Positions 37,250-47,392 of a DNA stretch of 64,000 bases are shown in pieces (the stretch's first letter is position 1; every line of letters begins with the position of its first letter). The notes under the pieces are model-generated. The model did not search any database and was not told the origin of the DNA. It saw nothing but the letters and a program-made list of their open reading frames with translations. This stretch comes from DASSBG01 sp963800395 (GTDB lineage Bacteria; Pseudomonadota; Gammaproteobacteria; Xanthomonadales; Rhodanobacteraceae): NCBI GenBank assembly GCA_963800395.1, contig CAWDBD010000027.1, positions 96,058 to 160,057 on the forward strand. Direction: 5' to 3'. A program made the position numbers and the translations under genes.

Positions 37250-38023
37250 GTGTACCCATCCTTCTCTCGAAAATCTGCGACATTACGCCCCCACCACCGT
37301 GCCTGGCGTGTACGCACCCTGGCGGCAGGCGCGATCCTGCTGCTCGCCACCGGGGTGGTTCAGGCAGATGATTTCATCGTCTATTCGCCGCACGTCCTCG
37401 CCACCCAGTCGGAGATCGAGTTACGCGGTTATGGGTATGGCGATTCACGTGCCGACTTCAACGGTGGCCACGCCGCCGAACTCTCGATTTCCCACGCGTT
37501 CACCGGATGGTGGAAGCCCGAGCTCTATCTCGCCCGGTATGAGCGGGCACCGGGAAGCCGCGGGCGCTTGCTGGGCTACGAGTTCGAGAATACATTCCAG
37601 TTCACCCAGCCGGGCGAATATTGGGCCGACTTCGGCTTTCTGGCTGCGTACGAACACCAGATTGTCGCCGGCGATCCTGACGCCATCGAGTTCGGACCGT
37701 TGGTTGAGAAAGCGGTGGGACGGTTCAGCCACCGCTTCAATGCCATCTGGGAGAAGCAGGTCGGTGCGGGTGCCGACAGCAAGTACGAGTTTCGCTACAG
37801 CTATTCGGGTACCTATGCGGTTTCCACCGCATTTCGCCCTGGCATTGAGGTCTACGCGCGGCCTGCCGATCACGCATATCAGGCCGGCCCTGTCGTGGCC
37901 GGCGAATGGCACATCCCCGGCACAACCAGCAGTTTCGAATACCGATTCGGCGTGGTGCTTGGTCTCAATGCGGCGGCACCCCGGCAAACGTGGCTGGCCC
38001 AGGTGGAGTACGAGTTCTTTTGA
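37250..38023 (+). CDS. Predicted outer-membrane beta-barrel protein of the iron locus
   Basis: A 257-residue exported protein from a GTG start at 37250 with an AGGA site nine bases upstream. The hydrophobic signal segment is LAAGAILLLATGVVQADD. The mature part has alternating hydrophobic strands with aromatic girdles (YLARYERAP, YWADFGFLAAYEH, SKYEFRYSYSG) and ends in a terminal aromatic residue (EYEFF), typical of a porin-like barrel. Similar uncharacterised proteins accompany FTR1/cupredoxin genes; a role in metal entry is inferred. Confidence 0.7.
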   Translation: MYPSFSRKSATLRPHHRAWRVRTLAAGAILLLATGVVQADDFIVYSPHVLATQSEIELRGYGYGDSRADFNGGHAAELSISHAFTGWWKPELYLARYERAPGSRGRLLGYEFENTFQFTQPGEYWADFGFLAAYEHQIVAGDPDAIEFGPLVEKAVGRFSHRFNAIWEKQVGAGADSKYEFRYSYSGTYAVSTAFRPGIEVYARPADHAYQAGPVVAGEWHIPGTTSSFEYRFGVVLGLNAAAPRQTWLAQVEYEFF

Positions 38024-38703
38024 TGGATAGTCGAATCTCTTTGCATCACGCGTGCCTCTGTGAGATTGAACACCGGCCGAACCTGGCCAACCCCTGGACG
38101 CGCTGCTGGCCGCGCTGGCCATCACCGCCGAGCGCCGCAAACGCCGAGGCGAGTGATCGGCCGCGGCGCGACGGCTTGTCGTAGCCCGGATGAAACCGCG
38201 CGGCGCTGCAATCCAGGCCGCAGTGATGGCGCGCCTGCGTCGTTGCGTGATCGTGCACAGCCAAAACGTCCATGGGTTGCAGCCAGGAGCTTGGTCCGTA
38301 GGAACGTTCGAGGCGAAAAAGTGGCAGCAACAGGACAGATTTTCGCCGATTCGCAGGCGCATAGTGGTTCTATGGGTCAAGAATCGGCGGAAATATGGAC
38401 GGCGCTGGCGCTTTTGCAGCCCGGACGATTTCTACGGCCCACGCTCCTAGCCCGGATTATTCATGAGCGTCCGTCGCGAGACCGACGAGACGCCGCTGTG
38501 GCGCGCGATGCGCACTGAAGATGCGCGATGGCGTACTCGACAGTACGTCGAGCGCAGCTGAGGGAGTAGCGCGTGCCACAGCGAGTGTATCGGCGGTCGC
38601 AGCAGGAGGTTCATGAATAATGCGGGCTAGCCAAATTTGCAGGCGAAATGCCGGCGGCGTAGGATCAGAGCGGTCGCAAGTCCGTTCATTCAGGGGCACC
38701 ACC
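38024..38703. other. Repeat-rich intergenic region
   Basis: About 680 bases without an intact gene. Near 38090-38157 a frame ends PLDALLAALAITAERRKRRGE, which looks like the tail of a degraded gene. A TAGCCCGGATGAAACC repeat of a common gammaproteobacterial type lies near 38182. The palindromic element listed separately follows at 38447-38630. Confidence 0.45.
38447..38630. repeat. Palindromic MITE-like element, 184 bp
   Basis: Ends are inverted 20-mers (38447-38466 and 38611-38630, one mismatch) that begin CTAGCCCG and end CGGGCTAG. An inner pair around CGCTGTGGCGCGC and its near complement GCGCGTGCCACAGCG extends the symmetry. No open frame spans it. It lies just upstream of a secreted beta-helix gene. 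Confidence 0.7.
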
Positions 38704-40047
38704 ATGCAAACCCATGCTGTCTGTCGCAAGGGCAGAAGCCGCGCGCCACGCCTGTGCGCCACCTTCTTGTTGATCCTCGCCGGCACCGGTCTGGCCCATG
38801 CGAACATTTGCCGCGTGACAACTGGCGGCAGCACCGGCGGCACCGGCACTTGGGGCTTCCCCATGGCTCTGCAAACGGCGCTGACCACCAGTACCTGCAC
38901 GGAAGTCTGGGTTGCGGCGGGCGTTTACAAGCCGGGCACCATGACCACGGATACATTCAATATCCAGCCCGGCGTCGCCGTTTACGGCGGTTTTGCAGGA
39001 AACGAGACGAGTCGCGGCGAACGCAACCCGGCGGCCCACATCACCATCTTGTCCGGTGATATCGACAACAACGACACCTACACCAATGGCAACAACATTG
39101 TCGAAAACTACGGCGACGTCTCGGGCAGCAACAGCTACCACATCATCACCATGGACGGCACCGGCGGCACCTCGATCACCGCCAGCACCGTGCTCGACGG
39201 CTTCACCATCACCGGCGGCGTTGCCTACAGTGCGCAACCCAACGGTGGTGGCCTGCATTGCAGTGGCCAAGGCAGCGGCCGCGAGTGCAGCCCGACCCTG
39301 AGCAACCTCACCTTCAGCGGCAACAGCGCCCTCTCCGGCTCCGGCGGCGCGATCTACAACGATGGCACCAGCGGCGGCACCAGCAGTCCGATCCTGAGCA
39401 ATGTTACTTTCAGTGGCAACGGCGCCCAGACAGGCGGCGCGATGTACAACGGTGGCGAAAATGGAACCAGCAGCCCGATACTGAGCAACGTCACCTTCAG
39501 CGGCAACACCGCCTACGACGGTGGCGCGATGGTCAACTGGGGCATTAACGGCGGCACCAGCAGCCCGACCCTGAGCAACGTCACCTTCAATGGCAACGAC
39601 GCCTACGACGGCGGCGCGATGGCCAACGTCGGAAACAGCGGCAACAGCGTCCCGGCCCTGAGCAACGCGATCTTGTGGGGCGACACGGCCATCAACAGTC
39701 ATCCGGAGATTTACAACATATCGGCCACACCCGTCATCGACCACAGCGTGGTGCAAGGTTCCGGCGGCAGCGCTGGCTGGGACATGGCGCTGGGCACCGA
39801 TGGCGGCGGCAACCTCGGCACCGATCCCGTGCTTGGCCCCCTGGGCATCCACGGCGGCTCGACCGCAACCCTGCTGCTGGGCACGGGCAGCTCCGCCATC
39901 GATGCCGGAGATGATGCGGTATGCACCGCCGCGCCAGTCAATGGGCTGGACCAGCGCGGCGTCACGCGCCCGCAAGGTGCGCAGTGCGACATCGGCGCGG
40001 CGGAAATGGACACCATCTTTGCCGACGGATTTGAGCTCGCGCCCTGA
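38704..40047 (+). CDS. Secreted right-handed beta-helix repeat protein with IFADGFE tail
   Basis: A 447-residue exported protein from the ATG at 38704. The signal segment is LCATFLLILAGTGLAHA. The middle (residues about 190-330) has four to five repeats built on SPxLSNVTFSGN-A-GGAM, each near 28 residues, that should stack as a parallel beta-helix. The end reads MDTIFADGFELAP, a C-terminal motif shared with another secreted protein in this window. It is probably surface-associated or released. Ligand unknown. Confidence 0.75.
   Translation: MQTHAVCRKGRSRAPRLCATFLLILAGTGLAHANICRVTTGGSTGGTGTWGFPMALQTALTTSTCTEVWVAAGVYKPGTMTTDTFNIQPGVAVYGGFAGNETSRGERNPAAHITILSGDIDNNDTYTNGNNIVENYGDVSGSNSYHIITMDGTGGTSITASTVLDGFTITGGVAYSAQPNGGGLHCSGQGSGRECSPTLSNLTFSGNSALSGSGGAIYNDGTSGGTSSPILSNVTFSGNGAQTGGAMYNGGENGTSSPILSNVTFSGNTAYDGGAMVNWGINGGTSSPTLSNVTFNGNDAYDGGAMANVGNSGNSVPALSNAILWGDTAINSHPEIYNISATPVIDHSVVQGSGGSAGWDMALGTDGGGNLGTDPVLGPLGIHGGSTATLLLGTGSSAIDAGDDAVCTAAPVNGLDQRGVTRPQGAQCDIGAAEMDTIFADGFELAP
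39290..39660 (+). repeat. Tandem coding repeats in the beta-helix gene
   Basis: Four to five imperfect in-frame copies of an approximately 81-87-base unit that contains ATCCTGAGCAA and GTCACCTTCAGCGGCAAC. They encode the stacked LSNVTFSGN rungs and may expand or contract by recombination. Confidence 0.65.
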
Positions 40048-40359
40048 CAGACCGCAACCGGCGCGATATCGGGGAGATCGGGGGCGGAAGCGGAATCAGG
40101 TTGATTTACCGAAGCAATGCATTGCTCCCTGCAACACTGCGACATCAGCAGCACCCATTCCCAACATATGGCCCATGCAAAAGGCCGATGCTTTGCAAGC
40201 ATGCTCCCGGCGCACCAAGCCCGAAACCACGCAACCGAGTATCGAATGCGCCGACCAAGTCTCGGTTCAAGCAAATACGCGCGAGCCTGAGCCCGTTGTT
40301 GGGTTGTGTCCTTCTTGTCGAGCGGCTAGATTCGAATCGAAACAGACGAAGGGAATCAC
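40048..40359. other. Intergenic region upstream of the DUF4124 gene
   Basis: About 310 bases with no supported gene. The last 40 bases contain a GAATCACATG run before the start codon at 40360 but no strong Shine-Dalgarno. I see nothing else of note. Confidence 0.4.
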
Positions 40360-40884
40360 ATGAAACACAGAATTCTGATCTGCATCGCAGCCGCAGTGAG
40401 CGGATCGTGCGCTGCGCAGTCGGTGTACCAGTGCAAGGCTGCGGACGGCACGAACATCTATTCGCAGATGCCATGCGGGACGCATCAGAAGAAGTTGAAG
40501 CTGAAGAAAACCCGGGAACCAGACCCCAACGCGTTGTCCCGTCTACATGACGCTCAGGCGCGGCAACGCGCCCGCGCTGACAGCCGTGACCTGGACCAGC
40601 AGGAGGCTGCCTGCGTGGACTCAATGACCTATGAGGCGACGCGGACGGCAAGAAACCACATCGAGTCAGAGGAGCAGAGGCGTGCCGATCTCAAACAGAA
40701 ACTCTTCTTGACACCCGACGTTATGGCGGCCGGCATGTTAAAGCTGAGCCTGCGCCAGGATATACAGGCCAGTACGAAAGACATTGAACGCACGCGCTCG
40801 CAATTGAAAACCACCGTCGCCCATGCTCAATGGCAATGCAGGCAGCAGCGCCTATCACTCGAAGCCGCCAACTCCGGACTCTGA
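40360..40884 (+). CDS. DUF4124-containing exported protein
   Basis: A 174-residue protein with a signal peptide (MKHRILICIAAAVSGSCAAQ) and an N-terminal DUF4124 segment, SVYQCKAADGTNIYSQMPCG, with its two conserved Cys. The rest is a basic, strongly helical region rich in Arg and Gln that is likely to form a coiled coil. Family function is unknown. Confidence 0.8.
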   Translation: MKHRILICIAAAVSGSCAAQSVYQCKAADGTNIYSQMPCGTHQKKLKLKKTREPDPNALSRLHDAQARQRARADSRDLDQQEAACVDSMTYEATRTARNHIESEEQRRADLKQKLFLTPDVMAAGMLKLSLRQDIQASTKDIERTRSQLKTTVAHAQWQCRQQRLSLEAANSGL

Positions 40885-41085
40885 AGTCACGCACTGGGAG
40901 AGGGTGACCGCGGGGCGCGTGGGGAACTGGATGGGGGTACTTCCCACAGACAAGTACTGAACCTGCCCCTTTTTCCGTCGCCGCCTTGATCCGGATCGGT
41001 CGGGGCAAGCCACTTCCAGGCGGAACCATTTGGCTATTGTGAGGGTATTGGATATTCTCGAATCCGGTAACCGCTGGAGCACGAG

Positions 41086-42729
41086 ATGTCGGAACGAACT
41101 GTTGGTTGGTCTGGACGTTGGGTCTGGTTGTTGCTGTGCCTGCCGGGCATCTGCCTGGCGCAGGTCGCCGGGCCGTCGATTACCAGTGGACCGGTTGCCG
41201 CCGCCGCGAGCGTTCCGCTGGTCGATCCGGTTGCGCTCGGACTGCTGCTGCTGACACTCGGCGCCGTGGGCGCATGGTTTCTGCGCCATGGCCATGACGC
41301 GCGCAAGGTATTGCCCGTGCTCGTGATCGTTGCAATCGGCGGGTCTGTCATGCTCAGCCCCCGGCTCATCGCCCAGGTGACGGCAAGCTTCACCAATCCA
41401 TCCGGTGAAACGCTGCCGATTGCGATTGTCCCGATCACGGGACAGCAAGGTATTGCCGGCTTCGAACCGGACGACTTCACCAACAGCGCCGGTGCAAGCC
41501 TGACAATCGTCGATCTCACGCCGCCCGATTTCGTCCAGTGTTTTCCGAACAATAGCGTCGGCATGTTGCTGCCGCCCGGATCGACAACGCCCTCGCCTTA
41601 CCCGGATTGCAGCGTCGGCCTGGAATTGACGGCGGGCAACGCCTGTCGCGTCGATGTCGACACCATATGCCGCAATCTCGCGGCCGCCAATCTCGCCACC
41701 ATCAGCGTGACCCCGACATTGCAGTTCGCGGCCGGCGGCAGCGGCAACCTCACAGTATCCAACGATGTGAACTCGCCGGTATCGGCGCAGAACGTCGCTG
41801 CCACCATACCCGGCGGCAGCGGCCTCAGCGTACAGGCGACCAACTGCGCGGCCAGCCTTGCCGCGGGCGCGAGTTGCACGATCACGCTTGCCGCCAGCGC
41901 CACAGAAGGCCCAACCACCGTCTCCATTGCAGGCGATAACACGAATACCGTGACTGCAGACGTCACAGTAGTGGCCGCGCTGAACGCCGCCTCCCCGTCG
42001 TCCGGAACCGCTTCGGGCGGCACCGGCATTACCTTGACCGGCAGTGGATTGACGGGCGCAACGGCAGTGACCTTCGATGGCATTGCGGCGACCAGCGTCA
42101 ATGTTGTCAATTCCACCACGGTGACGGCGGTGACCCCGGCACACGCCGCAGGAAACGTCAATGTCATCGTCACGACTCCGGCTGGCAATGCGACCCTGGT
42201 CAACGGCTACACCTACCTCACGACGGCAGTCGGCCAGCCGAGTGGTGGCGGCGTCATCGCGGCCTTGGGTGGAGGACTGAACAATCTTGTCGCCGCCACA
42301 GCCGACAACAGCACCGGCATTGAGTGGGGTGGTTTTGGGACTGCAGTGGGCGCGGGTGCGCAAAGCGATACCGATGGCGATACCAACACCACGACGATCA
42401 GCGCGGCCCTCGGCAATAACGGCGGGATACCTTACGCAGCTCAGTGGTGTGCAGCCTTTGAAGTCGACTCTCAGGGCAACACGCCGTGCCAGGCCGGCAA
42501 CGCGTGCTACAACGACTGGTTCACGCCAGCAAAAGATCAGCTGAATCAGTTGTACTCGAATCGGGTGGCGATTGGCGGCTTTGCGACCGCCAGCTACTGG
42601 AGTTCCACCGAATTTTCCGGCAATCCTGCAACGGTCGCCTGGGGGCAAGACTTCACCACGGGCGCGCAACTCGCCGGCACCAAGTCGACCTCCCTGCGCC
42701 TTCGCTGCGTACGCAGCTTCACGCCATGA
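41086..42729 (+). CDS. Exported protein with mid-chain anchor, IPT/TIG and DUF1566-like domains
   Basis: A 547-residue protein. After a signal peptide (WVWLLLCLPGICLAQ), residues about 42-62 form a VPLVDPVALGLLLLTLGAVGAWFLRHG block: a short motif, a membrane segment and basic residues placed early in the chain, recalling the mid-chain PEP-CTERM-like sorting segments reported for some exosortase substrates. Then follow Ser/Thr-rich beta domains, an IPT/TIG domain (AASPSSGTASGGTGITLTG) and a C-terminal DUF1566-like domain (CYNDWFTPAKDQLNQLY, SYWSSTEF, LRLRCVRSF). Exosortase genes are not in the window. Confidence 0.7.
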   Translation: MSERTVGWSGRWVWLLLCLPGICLAQVAGPSITSGPVAAAASVPLVDPVALGLLLLTLGAVGAWFLRHGHDARKVLPVLVIVAIGGSVMLSPRLIAQVTASFTNPSGETLPIAIVPITGQQGIAGFEPDDFTNSAGASLTIVDLTPPDFVQCFPNNSVGMLLPPGSTTPSPYPDCSVGLELTAGNACRVDVDTICRNLAAANLATISVTPTLQFAAGGSGNLTVSNDVNSPVSAQNVAATIPGGSGLSVQATNCAASLAAGASCTITLAASATEGPTTVSIAGDNTNTVTADVTVVAALNAASPSSGTASGGTGITLTGSGLTGATAVTFDGIAATSVNVVNSTTVTAVTPAHAAGNVNVIVTTPAGNATLVNGYTYLTTAVGQPSGGGVIAALGGGLNNLVAATADNSTGIEWGGFGTAVGAGAQSDTDGDTNTTTISAALGNNGGIPYAAQWCAAFEVDSQGNTPCQAGNACYNDWFTPAKDQLNQLYSNRVAIGGFATASYWSSTEFSGNPATVAWGQDFTTGAQLAGTKSTSLRLRCVRSFTP

Positions 42730-42939
42730 AGCAATCGGGGCCCCAATCCGCATCAATGGCGCTCAGAGCCTGACGCTCCCCTCGAAAACCCGGAAACGGG
42801 AAGCAAAGTGGTCTATTGTCCGCATTCTTGCGCCTTCCGTTCCCGCCAGCAACCAGGCGGGCAACAGCCTGATATCGGCATGGGCTTGCGGCGGCTTTGC
42901 TGCTAGTCTTTCCGAAACGGTCGTTGCGGAGCGAATGTC

Positions 42940-44157
42940 ATGGTGCTGAAGCACTGGAAGGTTCAGTTTGCTTGTATTTCATTGGGTCTGCTGGTCTTCG
43001 CCCAGGTGCATGCGCAGGCAACCCGGACCTGGATTTCGGGCGTCGGCGACGATGCCAACCCCTGCAGCCGCACGGCGCCGTGCAAGACCTTCCCCGGTGC
43101 CATAGCGAAGACGGCCAGTGGCGGCGTCATCGATACCCTCGATCCGGGCGGCTTCGGTACAGTCACTATCACCAAGTCGATCACGCTGGAAGCATCCAAC
43201 GGCGCTTCCAGCATCCTGGCGTCCGGTGTCAACGGCGTCATCGTCAATGGCACGGACGTCGTGGTGACCTTGCGGGGTCTGTCGCTGGAAGGCGCGGGCT
43301 CGGGTCTTGCCGGCGTCAAGTTTCTAAACGGAAGCAAGCTGATCGTGGATCACTGCGATATCGGCAACTTCCGCACCGGCGGCGAGGCCTATGGCATCGA
43401 CTTCAGTCCATCGTCGGCGGCGACCCTCATCGTGCGCGATTCGAACATCCACGGCAATGGCGTTGCGTTCGATTCGGGCAATCCCGAGGATGTTGCCATG
43501 CAAAGCGCCGGCATCCGTGTGGCCCCCGGCAATGGTGCGTCGGCCACGGTCGTGCTCGATGGCGTGCTCGTGACGCAAGGGACGGACAACGGTGTGCAGG
43601 TGTTCGGTCCCTCGAACGTGACCGTGCGTGACAGCACGATTGCCGACAATGTCAACCATGGCATCTGGGCCATCGGCCTCGACAGCGGCGGCACCCAGCC
43701 CCGGGAAGTGAGGATGATGCTCGACAATGTCGCCGTGCACGGTTCGATGAACGGCCTCACGGCGGTGGGTCATGCCAGCGTCGGCATCAACGGTGGCACG
43801 ATCAGCAGCAACGCCCAGAACGGTATCTGGGCCAGCGGCGAAACCGGCAACGATGCCGTGAACCTGCATCTCCACGGCACCTTCATCAGCAACAATGCCG
43901 TAAACGGCGTACTGGTACAGGGCGCGAATCATGCGGTGAACACGTACCTCGACAACGTGGTGATCGGCGACAACCCGCAGTCAGGCATTTTTGCCCAGGG
44001 TGGACATGCCAAGGTCGTGCTCACCGATTCGACCGTCAGCGGCAGTGTGCAGGGGATCCGCGCCAACAATGGGGCCGCGGTGATTTCCTATGGTGGCAAC
44101 CGGCTCTACGGCAATACGGTTGATGGCGCCCCCACGGACACGCGGACCACGCAATGA
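42940..44157 (+). CDS. Secreted right-handed beta-helix protein
   Basis: A 405-residue exported protein. The signal peptide is FACISLGLLVFAQVHAQ. It then begins ATRTWISGVGDDANPCSRTAPCKTF, typical of pectate-lyase-like beta-helix proteins with a DUF1565-like opening, and continues with repeated short strands (VTVRDSTIADNVNHGIWAIG, NGGTISSNAQNGIWASG). Catalytic residues of a known lyase were not identified. The stop overlaps the start of the next gene (ATGA). Confidence 0.78.
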   Translation: MVLKHWKVQFACISLGLLVFAQVHAQATRTWISGVGDDANPCSRTAPCKTFPGAIAKTASGGVIDTLDPGGFGTVTITKSITLEASNGASSILASGVNGVIVNGTDVVVTLRGLSLEGAGSGLAGVKFLNGSKLIVDHCDIGNFRTGGEAYGIDFSPSSAATLIVRDSNIHGNGVAFDSGNPEDVAMQSAGIRVAPGNGASATVVLDGVLVTQGTDNGVQVFGPSNVTVRDSTIADNVNHGIWAIGLDSGGTQPREVRMMLDNVAVHGSMNGLTAVGHASVGINGGTISSNAQNGIWASGETGNDAVNLHLHGTFISNNAVNGVLVQGANHAVNTYLDNVVIGDNPQSGIFAQGGHAKVVLTDSTVSGSVQGIRANNGAAVISYGGNRLYGNTVDGAPTDTRTTQ

Positions 44158-44940
44158 GCGCGGCAACCGTCATGCCCATTATCCGGACGCGCCTCGTCTC
44201 TGGCCTGCTGTGGTTGGCGTTGCTGGTACCTGCGGTGGCCGCGGCCCAGCAGACCGTTGGCTCGAGTTGCGCCAATCTTGACAGCGTCGGCGGCACGCAG
44301 AGTTTCAGTCTGGACCTGCCGGTGGCTGCAGGGCAGTGGATCATCGTCAGCGCCGCCGCAAGCGATACCAGTGTGCAGTTCGCTGCTCCGGCGGTGACCG
44401 ACACGGCCGGCAACGACTACGCAGCCTATGACGCCACGCTGATGGCCGGTGACTCGGGCGTGCTTGTTGTTTTCGCGGCGCGCGCCGCGATGGCCTTGAG
44501 TGCCGGCGACCCCATTACCGTGCACTATTCGGAAACAGGTTCGGTGGTGGCTCAGGGCTGTGCCTCGGCCGCCGCCTTCCCCGGCGTGATGGACCTTGCT
44601 GACCCCAGCGACGGCTATGGCGAGAACTACGCTTCCGGCAGCTTGCAGATGGTCAATACCGCCTCGCCGACGTCTGTTCCGAATGAGCTTGTTTACAGCG
44701 CCTTCGCCTCGGCCTCCACCCCCGGATCGATCACGGCCCTGAGTCCGGCCCACGGGCTGGGACAGGCCTGCAGCACGGACAGCTTCACTGTGCATGCTGC
44801 CGGCATGGAATTACGGTTCAAGCCAGGCCGGAATCTACGAGGATGCCGCGGCCAGCAATGGCAATGCCGTGCCCTGGGGGGCGTTGATCGTCACTTTTCT
44901 GAGTGATGACCGCATTTTTGCCGACGGGTTCGAGAACTGA
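44154..44940 (+). CDS. Secreted protein with C-terminal IFADGFEN motif (one frameshift)
   Basis: Coupled to the beta-helix gene upstream. A signal peptide (LVSGLLWLALLVPAVAAAQ) is followed by a beta-rich domain of about 220 residues. The frame breaks near 44811; if one base is removed there, the protein continues SSQAGIYEDAAASNGNAVPWG and ends DDRIFADGFEN at 44940, which is a far better fit than the short alternative end at 44906. Function unknown. Confidence 0.7.
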
Positions 44941-45134
44941 CGGCCAGAGCGGTAACCTTACTGGCGAATCAGGTCGATACGCGGCACGGTATTGATGCAC
45001 GTATTGTCCGGATGGTTGCGAGCGGCCCGTGCAGGCCCTGACTTGTTCGGGTGCAGGGTCTAGTGATTTGCTATACGCGAAAAGGCAAAAGGCAAGACTT
45101 GACCCTGAGTCTCAGCGAAAGGATCCAACTTCTG

Positions 45135-46939
45135 TCACTCGTCATGCGCCTCTCGATATTGCTGGATGGTCATTTCAAGCCATTGAAAGATTGGTCTAAA
45201 GGCTCCACAGTCCGCCAATGTCGCATTGGCCTGAAAATACTCGGAGAACTGCAACTTTGATTGTTCCTCAACCTTCTGGACAAGATATCGAGCATCTTCT
45301 TCTAGATGCTGACCCAGCTCATTCGAGAGGTTGACCAGAACCTCAAGGTTCGGATTTTTTGCTGTCGTCATTTCATCGCGGAATGCAATTTGACCGGCTT
45401 CGATGGCCACTACCAAAAATTCATTCGACACCAGCGTTTCTATAGTCACGGGAAGTTGTAAATTTATCCCGTGTCCGTTGAGCGTAGCCTCAGCCTTCTG
45501 AACCCAAACTGGCCGAGGCAAGAAACCTAGATAAATGCCCCGCACGCGATCCACAGTTCTTAGCGTTGTCCCCGCGAGCACTCGATAGGAATTCTGCTTG
45601 TTCGTATTAAACTGGCTCCTTCCTTCATTGTCGTCGTCGAGAATCCCTGTAATTGGAAATGGGTACTCCCTCCCCAGATCTGCTAGGCCGAGAACGAATG
45701 AAACTACCTTCTTAGCGCTAGCGCCGAGATGAACTCACACAATGGCGGTTGATCAGGGTAGAGGAGCTCGTAAACCCTATGCAAAATTGTGACATCCGTT
45801 GGGCCTTCCACTATCACCTGTGGCATTTCCGCATCTTGCAATCGGCCTTTCAGCTCTTGCCCAGAGATCTGCAACTGCTCAATCTGATCGTGTAAGACTT
45901 TTGCGCGCTCCGATATCAGAGCCGCCACACCTACTGACCTATCAAAGTCAGCAACAGAGTCCAAGGGCACCGCTACAGTTGCGTTACCTGCGAATTCGTG
46001 CCCGTCGCAGCTTCTAACAAGCCACTTCTTAACATTGTCTTGGCTTAGAGAGTAGAAGGCAGGCGAATGGGTAGACAGGAAAATTTGGTTGTTTTTTGCA
46101 AAATCCGATTGGAACTGATCCGCGAGATCAAACGCCCTACCCATTTCCAGTGAATTTTCGGGCTCTTCGTAACCCCAAATGTGGTTCTTTTTAGACTGCG
46201 ATGCGACGAAGCTGAGTATGAATGGAATGTGCCTTGCCTGAATGCCATCTCCACGTTTCTTAAGCGGAACTTCATGATGGGAAAACTTGGTAGTGAAATC
46301 TAGGGCAGTGAACAGGTTTTTCAGATCTCGAGGCATGCCAATAGAACTTTCGAAGCCTAGCCTTGCTTCTATATCTTGAGCCATATCAGCGGTGCTTTGA
46401 TTGATGCGATCAACTAACCCGGCGGATACTTCCGAGATCCCGGCTCTTTCATCGTCAATTAGCGCATCATGGAGCATTGTCAAATAATGCGAGAAAATAT
46501 CGCGCCCGCGAACCGCCGGCACATAATGGAAAGATATTTTTGATAAGAATCGACCGAGGGTAGTGTTTGGGATGTCCTTGCTGCCCAACACCACAGTTTC
46601 AGGCAGATCTGAATATCTCGTCCAAGTGCGCTTCACTACAAACTGCTTTGGGAGGGAGTTCCAGTTCTCGTAATTACGAAACGTAACTTTTATCCAGATA
46701 GTAGTTTTCCCCTTTGCCGCTCGTGCCTCCTCAGCGCGCGAGCGCGACAGGTCCTCCAAAAACTCAATGGGGCACTTCAGTTCCGTTTCGTTGTTAAAGA
46801 ACAAGTTGAGCGCTTTAAGGACATTCGACTTACCAGCATCATTTTGTCCAATCAGGATGTTTACATCCTCACACTTGGCCAAAGAAAGCGAGTACACCGA
46901 GCGAAAATAGCTAACTTCAATTTTTTCAATGATTTTCAT
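45135..46939 (-). CDS. OLD-family ATP-dependent endonuclease (one frameshift)
   Basis: An overcoming-lysogenization-defect (OLD) nuclease: an ABC-type ATPase joined to a TOPRIM nuclease. From 46939 it reads KIEVSYFRSVYSLSL, the Walker A ILIGQNDAGKSNVLKAL, the Walker B region HIWGYEEPENSLEMG and FLSTHSPAFYSL. The TOPRIM begins PQVIVEGPTDVTILHRVYELL. Near 45720 the frame shifts, and the TOPRIM acidic cluster GILDDDNEGRS plus the C-terminal helical region continue to 45135. The family includes stand-alone phage-defence nucleases. No GajB-like helicase is adjacent. Composition is AT-richer than the flanks. Confidence 0.85.
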
Positions 46940-47392
46940 CTCTGTCCTGCACCAAAAATTGATGCTGTTATGTGGCCTAGCGGGCGCCCATTGTCGTCTG
47001 CCATTTATCGACAAGCCCGGCACTGCGACTCGTCAGCTTCAACGCCGCCCCAACTAAAAGGGTCAAAAGGGTCAACTAAAAGGGTCAGAGTGAATTTCTT
47101 GGACGGTCGATTCCAAAAATGTCTCTGACCCCTTTTTCGCAGACCGATGGGTCGGCGCCCGCCGCTTTCCTGACCTTTCGGATACACCGGGGCAATCTGC
47201 GCGCACAGATCCTTCCACGGCACCACCTGGTCCATCTCTGCCAGGAAGATGTCGCGACGTGTAGACTTGCGGTGCTTCTCGAAACCACCATCGGCCTCGG
47301 TGGCCAGCGTCATCTGCCTGTGTGTCATCGGATCAGTTCCAAACGGGGTCGTTGCTTGGACAGCGGGGCAAAATCAGAGTTTCCCTAGGGCG
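46940..47392. other. Intergenic region with insertion-sequence remnant
   Basis: Between the OLD gene and a TPR lipoprotein gene. It contains short direct repeats of AAAAGGGTCA around 47057-47087 and the IS5-type fragment listed separately. No intact gene. Confidence 0.5.
47125..47328 (-). pseudogene. IS5-family transposase, N-terminal fragment
   Basis: On the minus strand from 47328 the frame reads FEKHRKSTRRDIFLAEMDQV, VPWKDLCAQIAPVYPKG and a following GRRPIGL, the typical N-terminus of IS5-subgroup transposases. It breaks off after about 65 residues, with no DDE domain or terminal repeats visible. It is the scar of an old insertion at the edge of the AT-rich island. Confidence 0.8.

Noticed and set aside
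45135..46939. Gabija (GajA) rather than a stand-alone OLD nuclease
   Set aside because: No UvrD-like GajB helicase gene lies next to it on either side.
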